NCBI RefSeq assembly: GCF_021654775.1
Contig: NZ_AP025343.1
Span: 248,001-312,000 of the forward strand
Source: Paenibacillus azoreducens
Lineage (GTDB): Bacteria; Bacillota; Bacilli; Paenibacillales; Paenibacillaceae
Length of the DNA: 64,000 nt
Reading direction: 5' to 3'
Made by a program: the position numbers and the translations under genes. This document shows, piece by piece, positions 8,793-18,347 of the stretch. The first letter of the stretch is position 1. Each line of letters opens with the position of its first letter. The notes beneath the pieces are model-generated. The model worked only from the letters and a program-made list of their open reading frames with translations, was not told the origin of the DNA and did not search any database.

Positions 8793-8815
8793 GTGCACGC
8801 CATCATATGAAAAGG

Positions 8816-8853
8816 AAACAGGGTCTTTCATCGAGAAGACCCTGTTTCTCTTT
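8816..8853. terminator. Terminator between ydjO-like and ald
   Basis: AAACAGGGTCTT (8816-8827) pairs with AAGACCCTGTTT (8836-8847), followed by CTCTTTG on plus and by TTTTCATATG on minus. It lies between convergent genes and probably acts in both directions. Confidence 0.8.
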
Positions 8854-8878
8854 GACCGCCGGGATTGGCGGTGGCAAT

Positions 8879-10006
8879 TTAAATTGTGACTTTGCTGAAA
8901 GCTTTTTCGGCAGGAATGTATTCATATCCTAAATCGCGGGCTACCGCTTCATAGGTGACAAAGCCGTTGACCACGTTGGCACCGCTGCGGATGGCCGGAT
9001 TGGCGGCCAAAAGCTGCTGCAGCTCGGTATCCGCAAGTTTGAGGGCGAACGGCATCGTGGCATTGGTAAGCGCGAGCGTTGATGTACGCGGTACGGCCCC
9101 TGGCATATTCGCGACGGCATAATGAACGACGCCGTGTTTGACATAAGTCGGATTGTCATGCGTGGTAATATGGTCGATCGTTTCGACTACGCCGCCTTGG
9201 TCAATGGCCACGTCAACGATGACAGAGCCGGGTTTCATCGTTTTCACCATGTTTTCCGTCACCAAACGCGGAGCTTTGGCTCCAGGAATTAACACGCAGC
9301 AGATCAAGAGATCCGTTTCGGCGACAGCCTTGGCGATATTAGCCGGGCTGGAAACCAGCGTGCTGATCTGATTTCCGAAAATTTCGTCGAGCTGGCGCAG
9401 ACGGGGGATGCTGAGATCCAGCAGTGTTACATCGGCACCGAGACCCGCGGCGATTTTGGCGGCATTCATTCCGACGATGCCTCCGCCGATAATGGTTACC
9501 TTCCCCCGGGACACGCCGGGAACGCCGGAAAGCAAAATCCCTTTGCCGCCATGCGGACGTTCCAGAAGCTGGGCCCCGATCTGCGCGGCCATGCGTCCCG
9601 CCACTTCGCTCATCGGCGTAAGCAGCGGCAGCGTACCGTTTACATTTACCGTTTCATATGCGATGGCATGTACCCCGGAAGATACCAAGGCCTTTGCGAG
9701 CTCCGGTTCCGCCGCAAGATGCAGATACGTAAAGAGAATGAGGCCTTTGCGGAAATAACCGTATTCGCTAGGCAGCGGCTCTTTGACTTTCATGATCATG
9801 TCAGCCTGTGCCCATACTTCTTTGGCTTCCGCCATGATGATCGCTCCAGCTTCTTTATATTCCTCGTCGGTGAATCCGCTTCCAGCTCCGGCGCTTTGTT
9901 CTACGAGCACCTTATGCCCATGCTGGATGAATTCGATGACGCCTGCAGGAGTAACAGCTACACGATTTTCGTTATTTTTAATTTCTTTAGGAATTCCGAT
10001 GTTCAT
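8879..10006 (-). CDS. ald: Alanine dehydrogenase
   Basis: A 375-residue NAD-dependent enzyme converting L-alanine to pyruvate and ammonia, used for alanine catabolism and during sporulation. It begins [17 protein letters not shown] with Arg15. Lys75 (in KVKEP) and His96 (in YLHLAAE) sit at the known catalytic positions. The Rossmann motif [12 protein letters not shown] is near residue 165-180. The length is typical. The start ATG at 10006 has GGGGAG upstream. It is divergent from a PucR-type regulator matching AdeR, its known activator. Confidence 0.95.
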   Translation of the reverse strand: MNIGIPKEIKNNENRVAVTPAGVIEFIQHGHKVLVEQSAGAGSGFTDEEYKEAGAIIMAEAKEVWAQADMIMKVKEPLPSEYGYFRKGLILFTYLHLAAEPELAKALVSSGVHAIAYETVNVNGTLPLLTPMSEVAGRMAAQIGAQLLERPHGGKGILLSGVPGVSRGKVTIIGGGIVGMNAAKIAAGLGADVTLLDLSIPRLRQLDEIFGNQISTLVSSPANIAKAVAETDLLICCVLIPGAKAPRLVTENMVKTMKPGSVIVDVAIDQGGVVETIDHITTHDNPTYVKHGVVHYAVANMPGAVPRTSTLALTNATMPFALKLADTELQQLLAANPAIRSGANVVNGFVTYEAVARDLGYEYIPAEKAFSKVTI

Positions 10007-10226
10007 AACAGATCTACTCCCCATTCATTAAGTTTGCCTGAGCGACAACTTTTCAACATATATAAAAATTTTACAATTGATTGTTATACGTTGCATCATA
10101 CGTCTTGTCAATGCAATAAATCACATGACCGTACATTATGTTCAGTAGGCATGCCATGGCCGTATTGAAAATAGGCCGGCAACCTTCTATAATGTCACCA
10201 TCAAACCAGAGGGAGGTGACTGGCTC

Positions 10227-11879
10227 TTGGACGGATTTACGCTTTATATCAGGGATATGCTGAAGCGTCCCGTATTTCAGGGAGCACAACTGATTGCAGG
10301 CGCTGGCGGCATCGGGCGCAAGGTCGGATGGGTTCACATATTGGAGATTGCGAATGTAGCCCCGTTCGTCACCCAAAACGATCTTATTCTCACGACCGGC
10401 TTGTGGCTGCGCCATTATGAGCAGGAACATCTGTCCTATATGCAGCAGCTTATTCGCCAGGAAGCGGCAGGACTATGCGTCGAGCTTGGCACGAGCATTG
10501 AAAATATCCCCAGCGAAATTATTGAGCTTGCGGATGCATCCGATTTCCCCTTGATCGTATTTGAGCAGCCTGTCCGTTTCGTTGAAATTACCCAAGACAT
10601 TCATGGTCTGCTCATCAACCAGCAGCATCAGATGCTGAAAGATTTGGAGGCCTTTTCCCGCAAACTTCAGCAAATTACCCTTCAAAGCACCGACGTCAAC
10701 GCCATCCTCCATGTATTATATGAATATACCGGACAACAAGTTGTGTACCATTCTACCGTAGATACGAACAGATTTATGCCCCGTCATCTCTCCCAAGCCG
10801 ATACAGAAGAAATTACGGCCTTGTACCGGCGCAAGGTGGAAGGAAGCGAAGCAGCCCAGCAGAAGGCAAGCTTATTCGCACTTCCGGAGGAACGTCGGCT
10901 GCTCTCGCATCCCGTCATTTGCCTCGGACAGACGCTGGCGCATGTCGGAGTGGTGATCCCCGGCAAGCAGGAGCAGGACCGGATTACGCTGCTGCTGGAT
11001 TACACGGCCAAGTCGCTGGCGTCTCTTTTACTTAGGATGCTGTTTTTGGAAGAAAAAATGCTCCGCGATCAAAATCAGCTGATCCAGGATATTTTGAATC
11101 ATCAGATTGAGGATGAAGAAGAAGCGCGGGTCGGCATGGGGCTGCGTCCGCCAAAGCAAGCGGAGATATGGTTTGCTGGCGGAATTATGGAGCCGGAATT
11201 CAGTTTGGGGGAGGAACCCGACCGGGATAAGCTGGAATCGGCTCAGCAGGACCTGCTGGTCAGACTTCGTGCGCTTTTGAAAAAACATGCCCTGCATAAT
11301 CTGCTGATGCAAAAGGGGAGCCGGATTTATATATTGTGCGCGCGGGATAAATTCTCCAAGGAAGAGACGCCGGTCTCCCTACAACAAACGATTCGCAAAA
11401 TCACGGAACGTTTGCAGCAGCCGGCCTCCGGAACGCCTTCGTTCCAGCTGCATGTTGGTTTTGGCCTCATACGCACCCGGATGACGGAAATGCATCGCAG
11501 CTTCAAGGAAGCCGAGCAGGTGCTGGAGGTGATGCGTTCCGCCTCAGAGATACGGGAGGGGCTTTTTTATGACCGGATCGGAGTATACCGTCTTCTGAAG
11601 GCGGTTCCGGCGGAAGCGCTGGAATCATTTGTGCAGGATCAGCTCGGAGCCTTGATGGCATATGATCAGGAGCATCATCTTCATCTGCTGCCGACGCTCG
11701 ATATGTATTTGAAATGTATGGGTTCGAAAAATGATACGGCCAAAGCGCTGTTTATCCACCGGCAGACGCTTTATAACCGGCTTGACAAGCTTGCGGAGAT
11801 CTTAGGAGAGGATTATTTGGAGCCAAGCCGGCGCGTCTGCCTGGAAATGGCTTTGCTTGCGCTGCCGCTTATCACTTGA
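10227..11879 (+). CDS. adeR: PucR/CdaR-family activator of ald (AdeR-like)
   Basis: A 550-residue regulator. Residues about 5-125 are a PucR N-terminal sensor domain (LITGAG-type start, NDLILTTGLWLR, ELADASDFPLIVFEQPV). The middle is a GGDEF-like/GAF-like linker. The C-terminus is an HTH_30 domain (DTAKALFIHRQTLYNRLDKL, about 508-528). In B. subtilis, AdeR of this family activates ald in response to alanine; the divergent placement next to ald here supports the same role. The TTG start at 10227 follows GGGAGGTGACTGGCTC. Confidence 0.85.
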   Translation: MDGFTLYIRDMLKRPVFQGAQLIAGAGGIGRKVGWVHILEIANVAPFVTQNDLILTTGLWLRHYEQEHLSYMQQLIRQEAAGLCVELGTSIENIPSEIIELADASDFPLIVFEQPVRFVEITQDIHGLLINQQHQMLKDLEAFSRKLQQITLQSTDVNAILHVLYEYTGQQVVYHSTVDTNRFMPRHLSQADTEEITALYRRKVEGSEAAQQKASLFALPEERRLLSHPVICLGQTLAHVGVVIPGKQEQDRITLLLDYTAKSLASLLLRMLFLEEKMLRDQNQLIQDILNHQIEDEEEARVGMGLRPPKQAEIWFAGGIMEPEFSLGEEPDRDKLESAQQDLLVRLRALLKKHALHNLLMQKGSRIYILCARDKFSKEETPVSLQQTIRKITERLQQPASGTPSFQLHVGFGLIRTRMTEMHRSFKEAEQVLEVMRSASEIREGLFYDRIGVYRLLKAVPAEALESFVQDQLGALMAYDQEHHLHLLPTLDMYLKCMGSKNDTAKALFIHRQTLYNRLDKLAEILGEDYLEPSRRVCLEMALLALPLIT

Positions 11880-11938
11880 ATTCAAAATTCGGATGTTTGA
11901 CGAAAATAACAGCTTGAAGCAAAAGGATGAATCAAGGA

Positions 11939-12940
11939 ATGAAAAAAGTCGGACTTGTTATGAGAAAAATTCAATTTAGCGAAAACCAGGGCCCGCGCGT
12001 ATTTGCGGACCGATTGAAGGCGATCGGGGAGGAGCTCGGAATCGATATCGTGTTTATTTCCCCGGAGCGCCATGTCAGCGGATACGACTGGGTGCCGGGT
12101 TATGAACATGAAAAAGGCGACCTGGTCAACTACGACATCGTGCTCGATCAGATTAATCAAAATCGCATTGAACATGTTATCTATACGGTATCAGGTTTTA
12201 CCTATCTCAAGATGTTCGTTGAGAAAAGCGTGCTATTCCCGCACAGCTTCCCTGATCCTGCATTGACGGGGTACGAAATGATGAAGCCTTTTTATCAAAT
12301 GGTGGATAAAGCAATCGTGCAGACGGAGTTTCTGAAAGAGGAATTTGCCCGGAATTTCGGCGTCACCGATGTTGATGTCATTCCGATTGGATTCAGCGAA
12401 AGCTTGGCGCACAAGCATTTTGATCCGGCGCAAATTGTAGAGAACCGCATTCTGTGGATCGGGCGGGATGAGGAAAACCGCCGGCCGGATCTGGTGCTGG
12501 AGTATGCGAAGCGAAATCCGGACAAGGAGGTATTTATGGTTTTCGGCGGCGAGCGCTACCGGGAAAGCATGAAGAAATACGATATCCCGGATAATGTACG
12601 CCTGCAGTTTGCCTTAAGCCAAGATGAGGTATTCGCGCTGATGAATTCGGCGAAGGTGTACTGGAACTGCTCCCGCTTTGATACGTTTGCCATGCCGCTT
12701 ACCGAGGCGCTTGCAATGGGTAAGATCGTGGTCAAGCCGGAGCATCCTTGCTACCGCCATATCAATGCGCGCCATTCCTTTTCAGGCAATGAGGAAAACT
12801 CGTTCGAACTGGTGAACATGGCTGCCGCGCTGCCGCAATCGCATTCCATGGATAATCGCTATTATGCGTTTGACCAATTTTCAAGCCGGGTGATGAAAGA
12901 AGGATACCGAGATTTTTTTGATAAGTGGCTCAGAGATTGA
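11939..12940 (+). CDS. Family 1-type glycosyltransferase
   Basis: A 333-residue GT-B-like protein. The C-terminal half has RILWIGRDEENRRPDLVLEYA and the acceptor/nucleotide region FDTFAMPLTEALAMGKIVV (about 245-265), typical of GT4/GT1 enzymes. The N-terminal domain is short and unlike the common EPS enzymes. ATG 11939 has AAGGAT about 10 bases upstream, while ATG 11927 has its purine tract too close. It lies between adeR and the exporter pair with its own spacing. The substrate is unknown. Confidence 0.75.
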   Translation: MKKVGLVMRKIQFSENQGPRVFADRLKAIGEELGIDIVFISPERHVSGYDWVPGYEHEKGDLVNYDIVLDQINQNRIEHVIYTVSGFTYLKMFVEKSVLFPHSFPDPALTGYEMMKPFYQMVDKAIVQTEFLKEEFARNFGVTDVDVIPIGFSESLAHKHFDPAQIVENRILWIGRDEENRRPDLVLEYAKRNPDKEVFMVFGGERYRESMKKYDIPDNVRLQFALSQDEVFALMNSAKVYWNCSRFDTFAMPLTEALAMGKIVVKPEHPCYRHINARHSFSGNEENSFELVNMAAALPQSHSMDNRYYAFDQFSSRVMKEGYRDFFDKWLRD

Positions 12941-12963
12941 CGGAAGCCGCCTTAATCAGCGAA

Positions 12964-12981
12964 TATGTATGTATATACATA
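12964..12981. promoter_or_regulatory. Palindrome upstream of the exporter operon
   Basis: TATGTAT and ATACATA are separated by 4 bp. It is AT-only and could be an operator for a MarR-like or similar repressor of the ABC exporter pair. No regulator gene is adjacent and no promoter is clearly placed around it, so the role is speculative. Confidence 0.3.
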
Positions 12982-13036
12982 AAGCATAAGGTTTGAAAAA
13001 TGAACCTAATCTGATGCGCAAAAGGTGTGTTCATCG

Positions 13037-14782
13037 ATGGCCTTTTTTCACAAATATGTTCGGAGATACGGAAAGCTGTTTTGCGTAGCCGTGTTATTTT
13101 TGACGCTGGAGGCCTTTTGCGACTTGCTGCAGCCAACGATTATGTCGAAGGTGATTGATGAAGGCGTCGCCGCAGGGAGCATGAACAAAGTGTTTACGCT
13201 GGGCGGGCTGATGCTGCTCGTGACGGGAATCGGCGCTTTGTCGGCTTCGGTCCGCAACATCATTTCCAGCCATGTCTCGCAGCGGTTCGGGGCGGAGCTC
13301 AGATCCGATCTGTTCCGCCAAATTCAGTCGCTTTCGTTTGAAAATATAGACCGCTTTGACCGGGCGTCGCTGGTGACGCGTCTGACGAATGATGTTACGC
13401 AGGTGCAAAACTTCGTAAACGGTCTGATGCGTTTTTTCGTCAAAGCCCCTTTGTTGGGGATCGGCGCGTTGATTATGGCGCTCAGGCTCGATATTCATTT
13501 ATCCGTGGTGCTGGCCATCGTCGTGCCGATTGTGGCTGTCCTCATCATCATGAATATGAAAATCAGCTTTCCTTTTTTTATCCGCGTCCAGCGGGCGCTT
13601 GACCGGGTGAATGGAGTGATGAGGGAGTATTTATCCGGTGTGCGTGTCGTCAAGGCGTTCAACCGGTTTGATTATGAAGTGGATAAATTCCAATCCGCCA
13701 ATGATGAGCTGTCCGAGCGTTCCTCCGCTTCCATGCGCGTCATGTCGGTGTTTGGTCCGGGCATCTCTTTGGTTGTCAACTTCGGCATCATCGCCGTGCT
13801 GTGGCTCGGCGGCCTTCGGGTTGACCATGGGCAGATGCAGGTCGGAAGCATTATTGCGTTTATTAACTATATGACGCAAATTTTGTTTTCGCTCATGATG
13901 ATTTCGAACGTGTTTAACATGTTCGTCCGCGCCCGGGCTTCTGCGGGTCGGATTGGCGAGGTCATGGCGGCAGAGTGCGGGATGCCGGGGGATAAAAACG
14001 ATGTCCCATCAGGCCAACAGGAGCGGGGCCGGATCGATTTCGAGCATGTCAGTTTCGCCTATGCGGGTTCCTCGGGAGACCCGGTCATCCGCGATTTTTC
14101 ATTGACCTGCCTGCCTGGGCAAACCATCGGGATCATCGGTTCGACGGGTTCGGGAAAAACCTCGCTTGTTCACCTGATCCCAAGATTCTATGATGCCACT
14201 TCCGGTACGGTCAGAGTGAACGGAATGGATGTGCAGCAGATGGATCCGAAGAAACTGCGGGAATCGATTGCGATCGTTCCGCAGAAAATCATGCTGTTTA
14301 CGGGAACGGTGGAAGATAATCTGCGCTGGGGCAAAGAGGATGCAAGCGACGAGGAGCTGAAGCAGGCCGCTCGGATGGCGGAAGCGCATGATTTTATTAT
14401 GGCTTCTCCGGAAGGTTATCGCAGCCGGATCGGCCAGGGGGGAGTCAACTTTTCCGGCGGCCAGAAACAGCGGCTTTCCATCGCCCGGGCGCTGGTTAGA
14501 AAACCTGAAATCCTCATTTTGGACGATTGTACCAGCGCGGTAGACGTAGCGACAGAGAGCAGGATCAAACAGGCGTTAAGAACGTACGCCAAGGGTTTGA
14601 CCTGTATTTTGATCGCGCAGCGCATCACTTCGGTGATGGATGCCGACCGGATTGTCGTCATGGACCGGGGGGAAATAGCCGGCAGCGGCACGCATGATGA
14701 ACTGATGCAAAATTGCCGGGTGTACCAGGAGATTTACATGTCCCAAATGGGAAAGGAGATGTTGCCTAATGCCGCAGAATAA
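13037..14782 (+). CDS. ABC exporter subunit with degenerate catalytic site (BmrC/YheI-like)
   Basis: A 581-residue half-transporter with six transmembrane helices (residues ~15-300) and an ATPase domain. Walker A is GSTGSGKTS, the signature is FSGGQKQRLSIARAL, and Walker B is ILILDDCTSAVD, where Asp replaces the catalytic Glu after the Walker B Asp. That pattern marks the non-canonical partner of heterodimeric exporters such as BmrCD. The start ATG at 13037 has AAAAGGTG upstream. It overlaps the next subunit by 14 bp, so the two are cotranslated. Substrates are probably amphiphilic drugs or lipids, but this is not determined. Confidence 0.85.
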   Translation: MAFFHKYVRRYGKLFCVAVLFLTLEAFCDLLQPTIMSKVIDEGVAAGSMNKVFTLGGLMLLVTGIGALSASVRNIISSHVSQRFGAELRSDLFRQIQSLSFENIDRFDRASLVTRLTNDVTQVQNFVNGLMRFFVKAPLLGIGALIMALRLDIHLSVVLAIVVPIVAVLIIMNMKISFPFFIRVQRALDRVNGVMREYLSGVRVVKAFNRFDYEVDKFQSANDELSERSSASMRVMSVFGPGISLVVNFGIIAVLWLGGLRVDHGQMQVGSIIAFINYMTQILFSLMMISNVFNMFVRARASAGRIGEVMAAECGMPGDKNDVPSGQQERGRIDFEHVSFAYAGSSGDPVIRDFSLTCLPGQTIGIIGSTGSGKTSLVHLIPRFYDATSGTVRVNGMDVQQMDPKKLRESIAIVPQKIMLFTGTVEDNLRWGKEDASDEELKQAARMAEAHDFIMASPEGYRSRIGQGGVNFSGGQKQRLSIARALVRKPEILILDDCTSAVDVATESRIKQALRTYAKGLTCILIAQRITSVMDADRIVVMDRGEIAGSGTHDELMQNCRVYQEIYMSQMGKEMLPNAAE

Positions 14783-16667
14783 TCAGGCGCGTGATCAGCA
14801 GCAGACTCCTGTGCCGCAGGGGGGAGGCGCTCCCGGAGGAGGACCGGCGCCGATGCGGGGGATGGCGGCAAGCCGCGGTACCGGTGCAAAACCCAAAAAT
14901 TTTGGCGGCACCCTCCGGCGTTTATGGGGATATATCGGCAGGGAGCGTAAGCTCTTATCGCTTATTTTCTTGTTTATTTTGCTGGATGCCGCCGTCACGC
15001 TGCTTGGCCCGTATCTGATCGGCAGATCCATCGATACGATGACGCCGCGCATCGGCAGCGTGAATTTCGGCCTGCTGCAGCTGCTCATCCTTGTGCTTGG
15101 AGCGGCATACGTAACCGATGCAGTGCTGACGTTCCTGCAGGGTTGGCTTATGGCTGGCGTTTCCCAGCGGATTGTGGCTTCCTTGCGCCGGGCGCTGTTC
15201 GGGAAGCTGCAAAAGCTGCCGGTGGCTTATTTCGACGCCCGTTCCCACGGCGAGGTGATGAGCCGTCTTACGAACGACATCGATAATGTGAGCTCGACGA
15301 TTTCCCAATCAACGGTTCAGCTGATGTCAGGCGCGATTACAATCGTGGGTTCGCTGGTGATGATGATTATTTTAAGCCCGATCCTTACGCTGGCAAGCCT
15401 GATCACCGTACCGATTTTGTTTCTGCTTACGCGCACCGTCACCCGAAAGACTAAAGTGCTGTTCAAGGAGCAGCAGGTACAGCTTGGTAAGCTGAACGGA
15501 CATATTGAGGAGAGCATCTCCGGGATGGAAGTCGTCAAAGCGTTTAATCATGAAGACAAGGCGATAACCGATTTTGAAATGGTAAATGGAAAGCTGTTCG
15601 AGGTGGGATTAAAAGCACAGATCCGCTCGGGTTTCATGATGCCGATGATGAACGTGATCAACAATATCGGGTTTGCGGCCGTTGCTTTGGTAGGCGGGGC
15701 GCTTGCCGTCAAAAGTTTGATCACCGTCGGCGTTATTGCTAGCTTTATCAGTTATTCCCGTCAATTCGTCAGACCTTTGAACGACCTGGCCAATATTTAT
15801 AACCTGCTTCAATCCGGGGTCGCCGGCGCTGAACGCGTATTTGAGGTGCTGGACGAAAAAGAGGAGCCGGAGGATTCCGACGGCGCGAAGGTTTTGGATC
15901 AGATCCAAGGCGAGGTTGTATTCGATCAGGTCAGCTTCGGGTACCGACCGGAAGTACCGATATTGAAAAATATCAGCTTTACCGCGAAGCCGGGCAGCAG
16001 CACGGCGTTGGTCGGCCCGACAGGGGCCGGCAAAACGACGATCGTAAACCTGCTTACGCGCTTCTACGATGTCACTGCCGGTTCGGTCCGGATCGATGGA
16101 AAGGACATCCGGGATTATACCCGGGACAGCCTCCGGCGCAGCTTCGGTTTTGTTTTGCAGGATACCTATTTATTCTCGGGAACCATTAAGGAAAATATTA
16201 AATACGGCAAACCGGACGCGGGCGACGAAGAGGTCCGGATGGCTGCGGCCATGGCCAATGCGGACGTGTTTATCCGGCGTCTGCCTGAAGGATACGAAAC
16301 GGTCCTATCCGAGAACGGCGGCAACTTGAGCCAAGGGCAGCGCCAGCTGCTGGCGATCGCCCGCGTCATGCTTGCAAAGCCGTCCATTCTGATTCTCGAC
16401 GAGGCGACAAGCAGCATCGATACCCGTACGGAGCTGCATATCCAGGATGCGCTGCTGCATATGATGCAGGGCCGGACGACGTTTATTATCGCGCATCGTC
16501 TGAACACGATCCGGGATGCCGACACGATCATGGTCATCGACCATGGGGAAATTATCGAGCAGGGAAATCATGAACAGCTTATGGCTCAGAAGGGGTTTTA
16601 TGCTGAAATGTTCGAGAGCCAATTCAAAAATTTGGACCCCGCGACGGATGCTGCGAATGGAGAATGA
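14769..16667 (+). CDS. ABC exporter subunit with canonical catalytic site (BmrD/YheH-like)
   Basis: A 632-residue partner of the preceding gene. An N-terminal Gln/Pro/Gly-rich cytoplasmic tail (residues 1-50) precedes six transmembrane helices and the ATPase domain. Walker A is GPTGAGKTT, the signature is LSQGQRQLLAIARVM, and Walker B with catalytic Glu is ILILDEATSSID. The signature has LSQGQ, the variant expected opposite a degenerate partner. AAGGAG precedes ATG 14769 within the upstream gene. Confidence 0.87.
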   Translation: MPQNNQARDQQQTPVPQGGGAPGGGPAPMRGMAASRGTGAKPKNFGGTLRRLWGYIGRERKLLSLIFLFILLDAAVTLLGPYLIGRSIDTMTPRIGSVNFGLLQLLILVLGAAYVTDAVLTFLQGWLMAGVSQRIVASLRRALFGKLQKLPVAYFDARSHGEVMSRLTNDIDNVSSTISQSTVQLMSGAITIVGSLVMMIILSPILTLASLITVPILFLLTRTVTRKTKVLFKEQQVQLGKLNGHIEESISGMEVVKAFNHEDKAITDFEMVNGKLFEVGLKAQIRSGFMMPMMNVINNIGFAAVALVGGALAVKSLITVGVIASFISYSRQFVRPLNDLANIYNLLQSGVAGAERVFEVLDEKEEPEDSDGAKVLDQIQGEVVFDQVSFGYRPEVPILKNISFTAKPGSSTALVGPTGAGKTTIVNLLTRFYDVTAGSVRIDGKDIRDYTRDSLRRSFGFVLQDTYLFSGTIKENIKYGKPDAGDEEVRMAAAMANADVFIRRLPEGYETVLSENGGNLSQGQRQLLAIARVMLAKPSILILDEATSSIDTRTELHIQDALLHMMQGRTTFIIAHRLNTIRDADTIMVIDHGEIIEQGNHEQLMAQKGFYAEMFESQFKNLDPATDAANGE

Positions 16668-16708
16668 AGGGCCAAGACGCCTGATTTCAGCAGGTGCCTT
16701 CAGATTGT

Positions 16709-16748
16709 CGAGAAACCCTGTCCTTTTGGAGGCGTAGGGTTTTTCTCG
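16709..16748 (+). terminator. Probable terminator of the exporter operon
   Basis: CGAGAAACCCT (16709-16719) pairs with AGGGTTTTTCTCG (16736-16748), with a T-tract within the 3' arm. It lies about 40 bp after the second exporter gene. Confidence 0.6.
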
Positions 16749-16772
16749 CATTCCAATTTTTCTGAAATGCGC

Positions 16773-16957
16773 CTAACGAAACTGTGGAGCGTTATACCCA
16801 TAAAAATAGTACCGATTTAAATTTAACGAAACTACAGATCGCTATTTGGACGAAATATAGCCGGATGGACTATTTTTGAGCTGAATAGCGTTTCCCGGTT
16901 TCGTTAAAAGTTTTAGAAGCTCATTTTTGCCTAAATAACGATTGTAGGTTTCGTTAG
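16773..16957. repeat. 185-bp four-unit palindromic repeat element, copy A
   Basis: Four 23-bp units with consensus CTAACGAAAC-N5-A[GT]CG[TC]TAT. Units 1 and 2 point right, starting 16773 and 16823. Units 3 and 4 point left, ending 16907 and 16957. Copies B (27081-27265) and C (51524-51708) have exactly the same total length and the same 50-bp steps. Each unit is itself an imperfect palindrome (TAACGA/TCGTTA). It lies in the convergent space between the exporter pair and dedA. Confidence 0.9.
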
Positions 16958-17014
16958 CCTATGAACCGGCTGATTGGTCCGGCCAATGGGAAGCATGACG
17001 ATGCCCCGCCTTTC

Positions 17015-17665
17015 CTAGTCCTGCTCCTGATCAGAGTTTTGTTTGGGGGATGAGGTGTTGACGCCGGGAAAGCCGCCGTTTCTCTTTTTGTATTTCTTGA
17101 AAAGAACGACAAGGGCGACGATAGCGGCAAGGATGAACATGGACGCTGTAAAGTACTTGGCGGCGACATGCAGCAGCTGCTCGATATTCGGGCCGAGGAG
17201 TTTGCCGATCATGACGTATGCAAGCACCCATACCAAACCGCCGATGAAGTCCAGAATAATGAATGTGCGCAGACGGATTTTCAGCACGCCGGATACGTAA
17301 CCTGTGAAATGCCGCAATCCCGGCACAAAATAGCTGATCAGAATAAGCTTGTTGCCGTATTTGCCGAACCAGGACGTAACTTTCGCCAGGCGTGCCTGGT
17401 TCAAGAGCACGTATTTTCCGTACCGTTCCAAAAAAGGAGTACCAAGTTTATAGCCGATGTAATAGGTCACCGTTGTGCCTACGATGGCACCCACATAAGA
17501 ATAGAAAATGATGAGAGGAATATGAAAGTTTCCAAGCGAGGACATATGTCCGGATATGGCCATGGCGAGTTCCCCCGGGAAGGGGATAGCCAGAGATTCC
17601 GAAAAAAGCCCGATAAATAAAACAAGATAGCCGTATTGTTCAAAAAGATTGTTCATCCATTCCAT
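17015..17665 (-). CDS. DedA-family membrane protein
   Basis: A 216-residue DedA/SNARE-associated (VTT) protein. It has the diagnostic FPGELAMAISGH and a re-entrant helix near 28-45, YFVPGLRHFTGYVSG (about 110-125), and several transmembrane segments. DedA proteins act in undecaprenyl-phosphate or phospholipid translocation. Some give resistance to antimicrobial peptides. The start ATG at 17665 has AAAGGAG upstream. The C-terminal tail is hydrophilic and Gln/Asp-rich. Confidence 0.9.
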   Translation of the reverse strand: MEWMNNLFEQYGYLVLFIGLFSESLAIPFPGELAMAISGHMSSLGNFHIPLIIFYSYVGAIVGTTVTYYIGYKLGTPFLERYGKYVLLNQARLAKVTSWFGKYGNKLILISYFVPGLRHFTGYVSGVLKIRLRTFIILDFIGGLVWVLAYVMIGKLLGPNIEQLLHVAAKYFTASMFILAAIVALVVLFKKYKKRNGGFPGVNTSSPKQNSDQEQD

Positions 17666-18147
17666 ATGTTTGCTCCTTTATATTGGCGAAAAGTCTTATG
17701 CAGCCGCATATCATGCTTTGCGTAAGGACACTCGTGATTTCAGCCATGAGTTGTTTGGACATCTGTTTGGTCACACCAAGATAGATGCAGGAGAATTAAA
17801 TCCTGGTGTCTGTTCCATTCTAAAGAAATCGATGGATCATCGGAACTGACCGGAGTCCAGCAGCAAACTAGACTTTGGTCTGGCAGCGTGGTCATTGATT
17901 TAGACGGGAAAAGCTCCCCCATCCCTGCAGAAAAATAGATACGGGAGCCCCCGCCGGTTTTGTTTATCTTTAGCGTTGACAAGAAAACCCACACCAATAC
18001 ACCTACAAAAAGCCACGGATTGACATCTTCGAATCCTATGGGTCCGCTATACTCCAGCGCCTGATTTCTGGCGATCCGCCCGAGTAGGAAAGCAAAACAA
18101 AAAAGCATCCATTCTTTAAATTCAAGAATGAATGCTACTCCCATTAG
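17666..18147. other. Intergenic region without a supported gene
   Basis: Several open frames overlap here on both strands (for example a 134-codon minus-strand frame at 17740-18144 with an N-terminal hydrophobic stretch), but none has a ribosome site or a recognisable domain. The stretch may contain decayed coding DNA. Confidence 0.4.
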
Positions 18148-18276
18148 CTATTTATTGGAGCTGTGCTGCTTGTTCTGCAGCTTTGCGCTCGGCACATTTT
18201 CCCCGCGCTTATTTTTGCGCTGCTTTTCCTGCTGCTCATGAATCTTGTTTACAAAATCACGCGTGCTGTCCGTCAT
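18148..18276 (-). CDS. DUF4023-like small protein
   Basis: A 42-residue, highly charged protein, MTDSTRDFVNKIHEQQEK...SSNK. The pattern T-x-x-F-V-x-K-x-H...NK-x-G...KLQNKQHSSNK resembles the DUF4023 family of very small Bacillales proteins of unknown function. The start ATG at 18276 is preceded by AAGGGAGCG at suitable spacing. It is too short for ordinary gene finding and probably monocistronic. Confidence 0.7.
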   Translation of the reverse strand: MTDSTRDFVNKIHEQQEKQRKNKRGENVPSAKLQNKQHSSNK

Positions 18277-18347
18277 GCTAGCATTACGCTCCCTTCGTGA
18301 TCGAAATGGTATTCCATGTTACGATACCCGAAATCAAGGGATGGAAT

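Noticed and set aside
16773..16957. Regular 23-bp repeats with 50-bp spacing as a CRISPR array
   Set aside because: The units come in opposite orientations, only four per locus, with the same geometry at three loci and no cas genes.
17740..18144. A 134-codon minus-strand frame with an N-terminal hydrophobic stretch
   Set aside because: No ribosome site, no recognised domain, and a C-terminal half of unconvincing composition.
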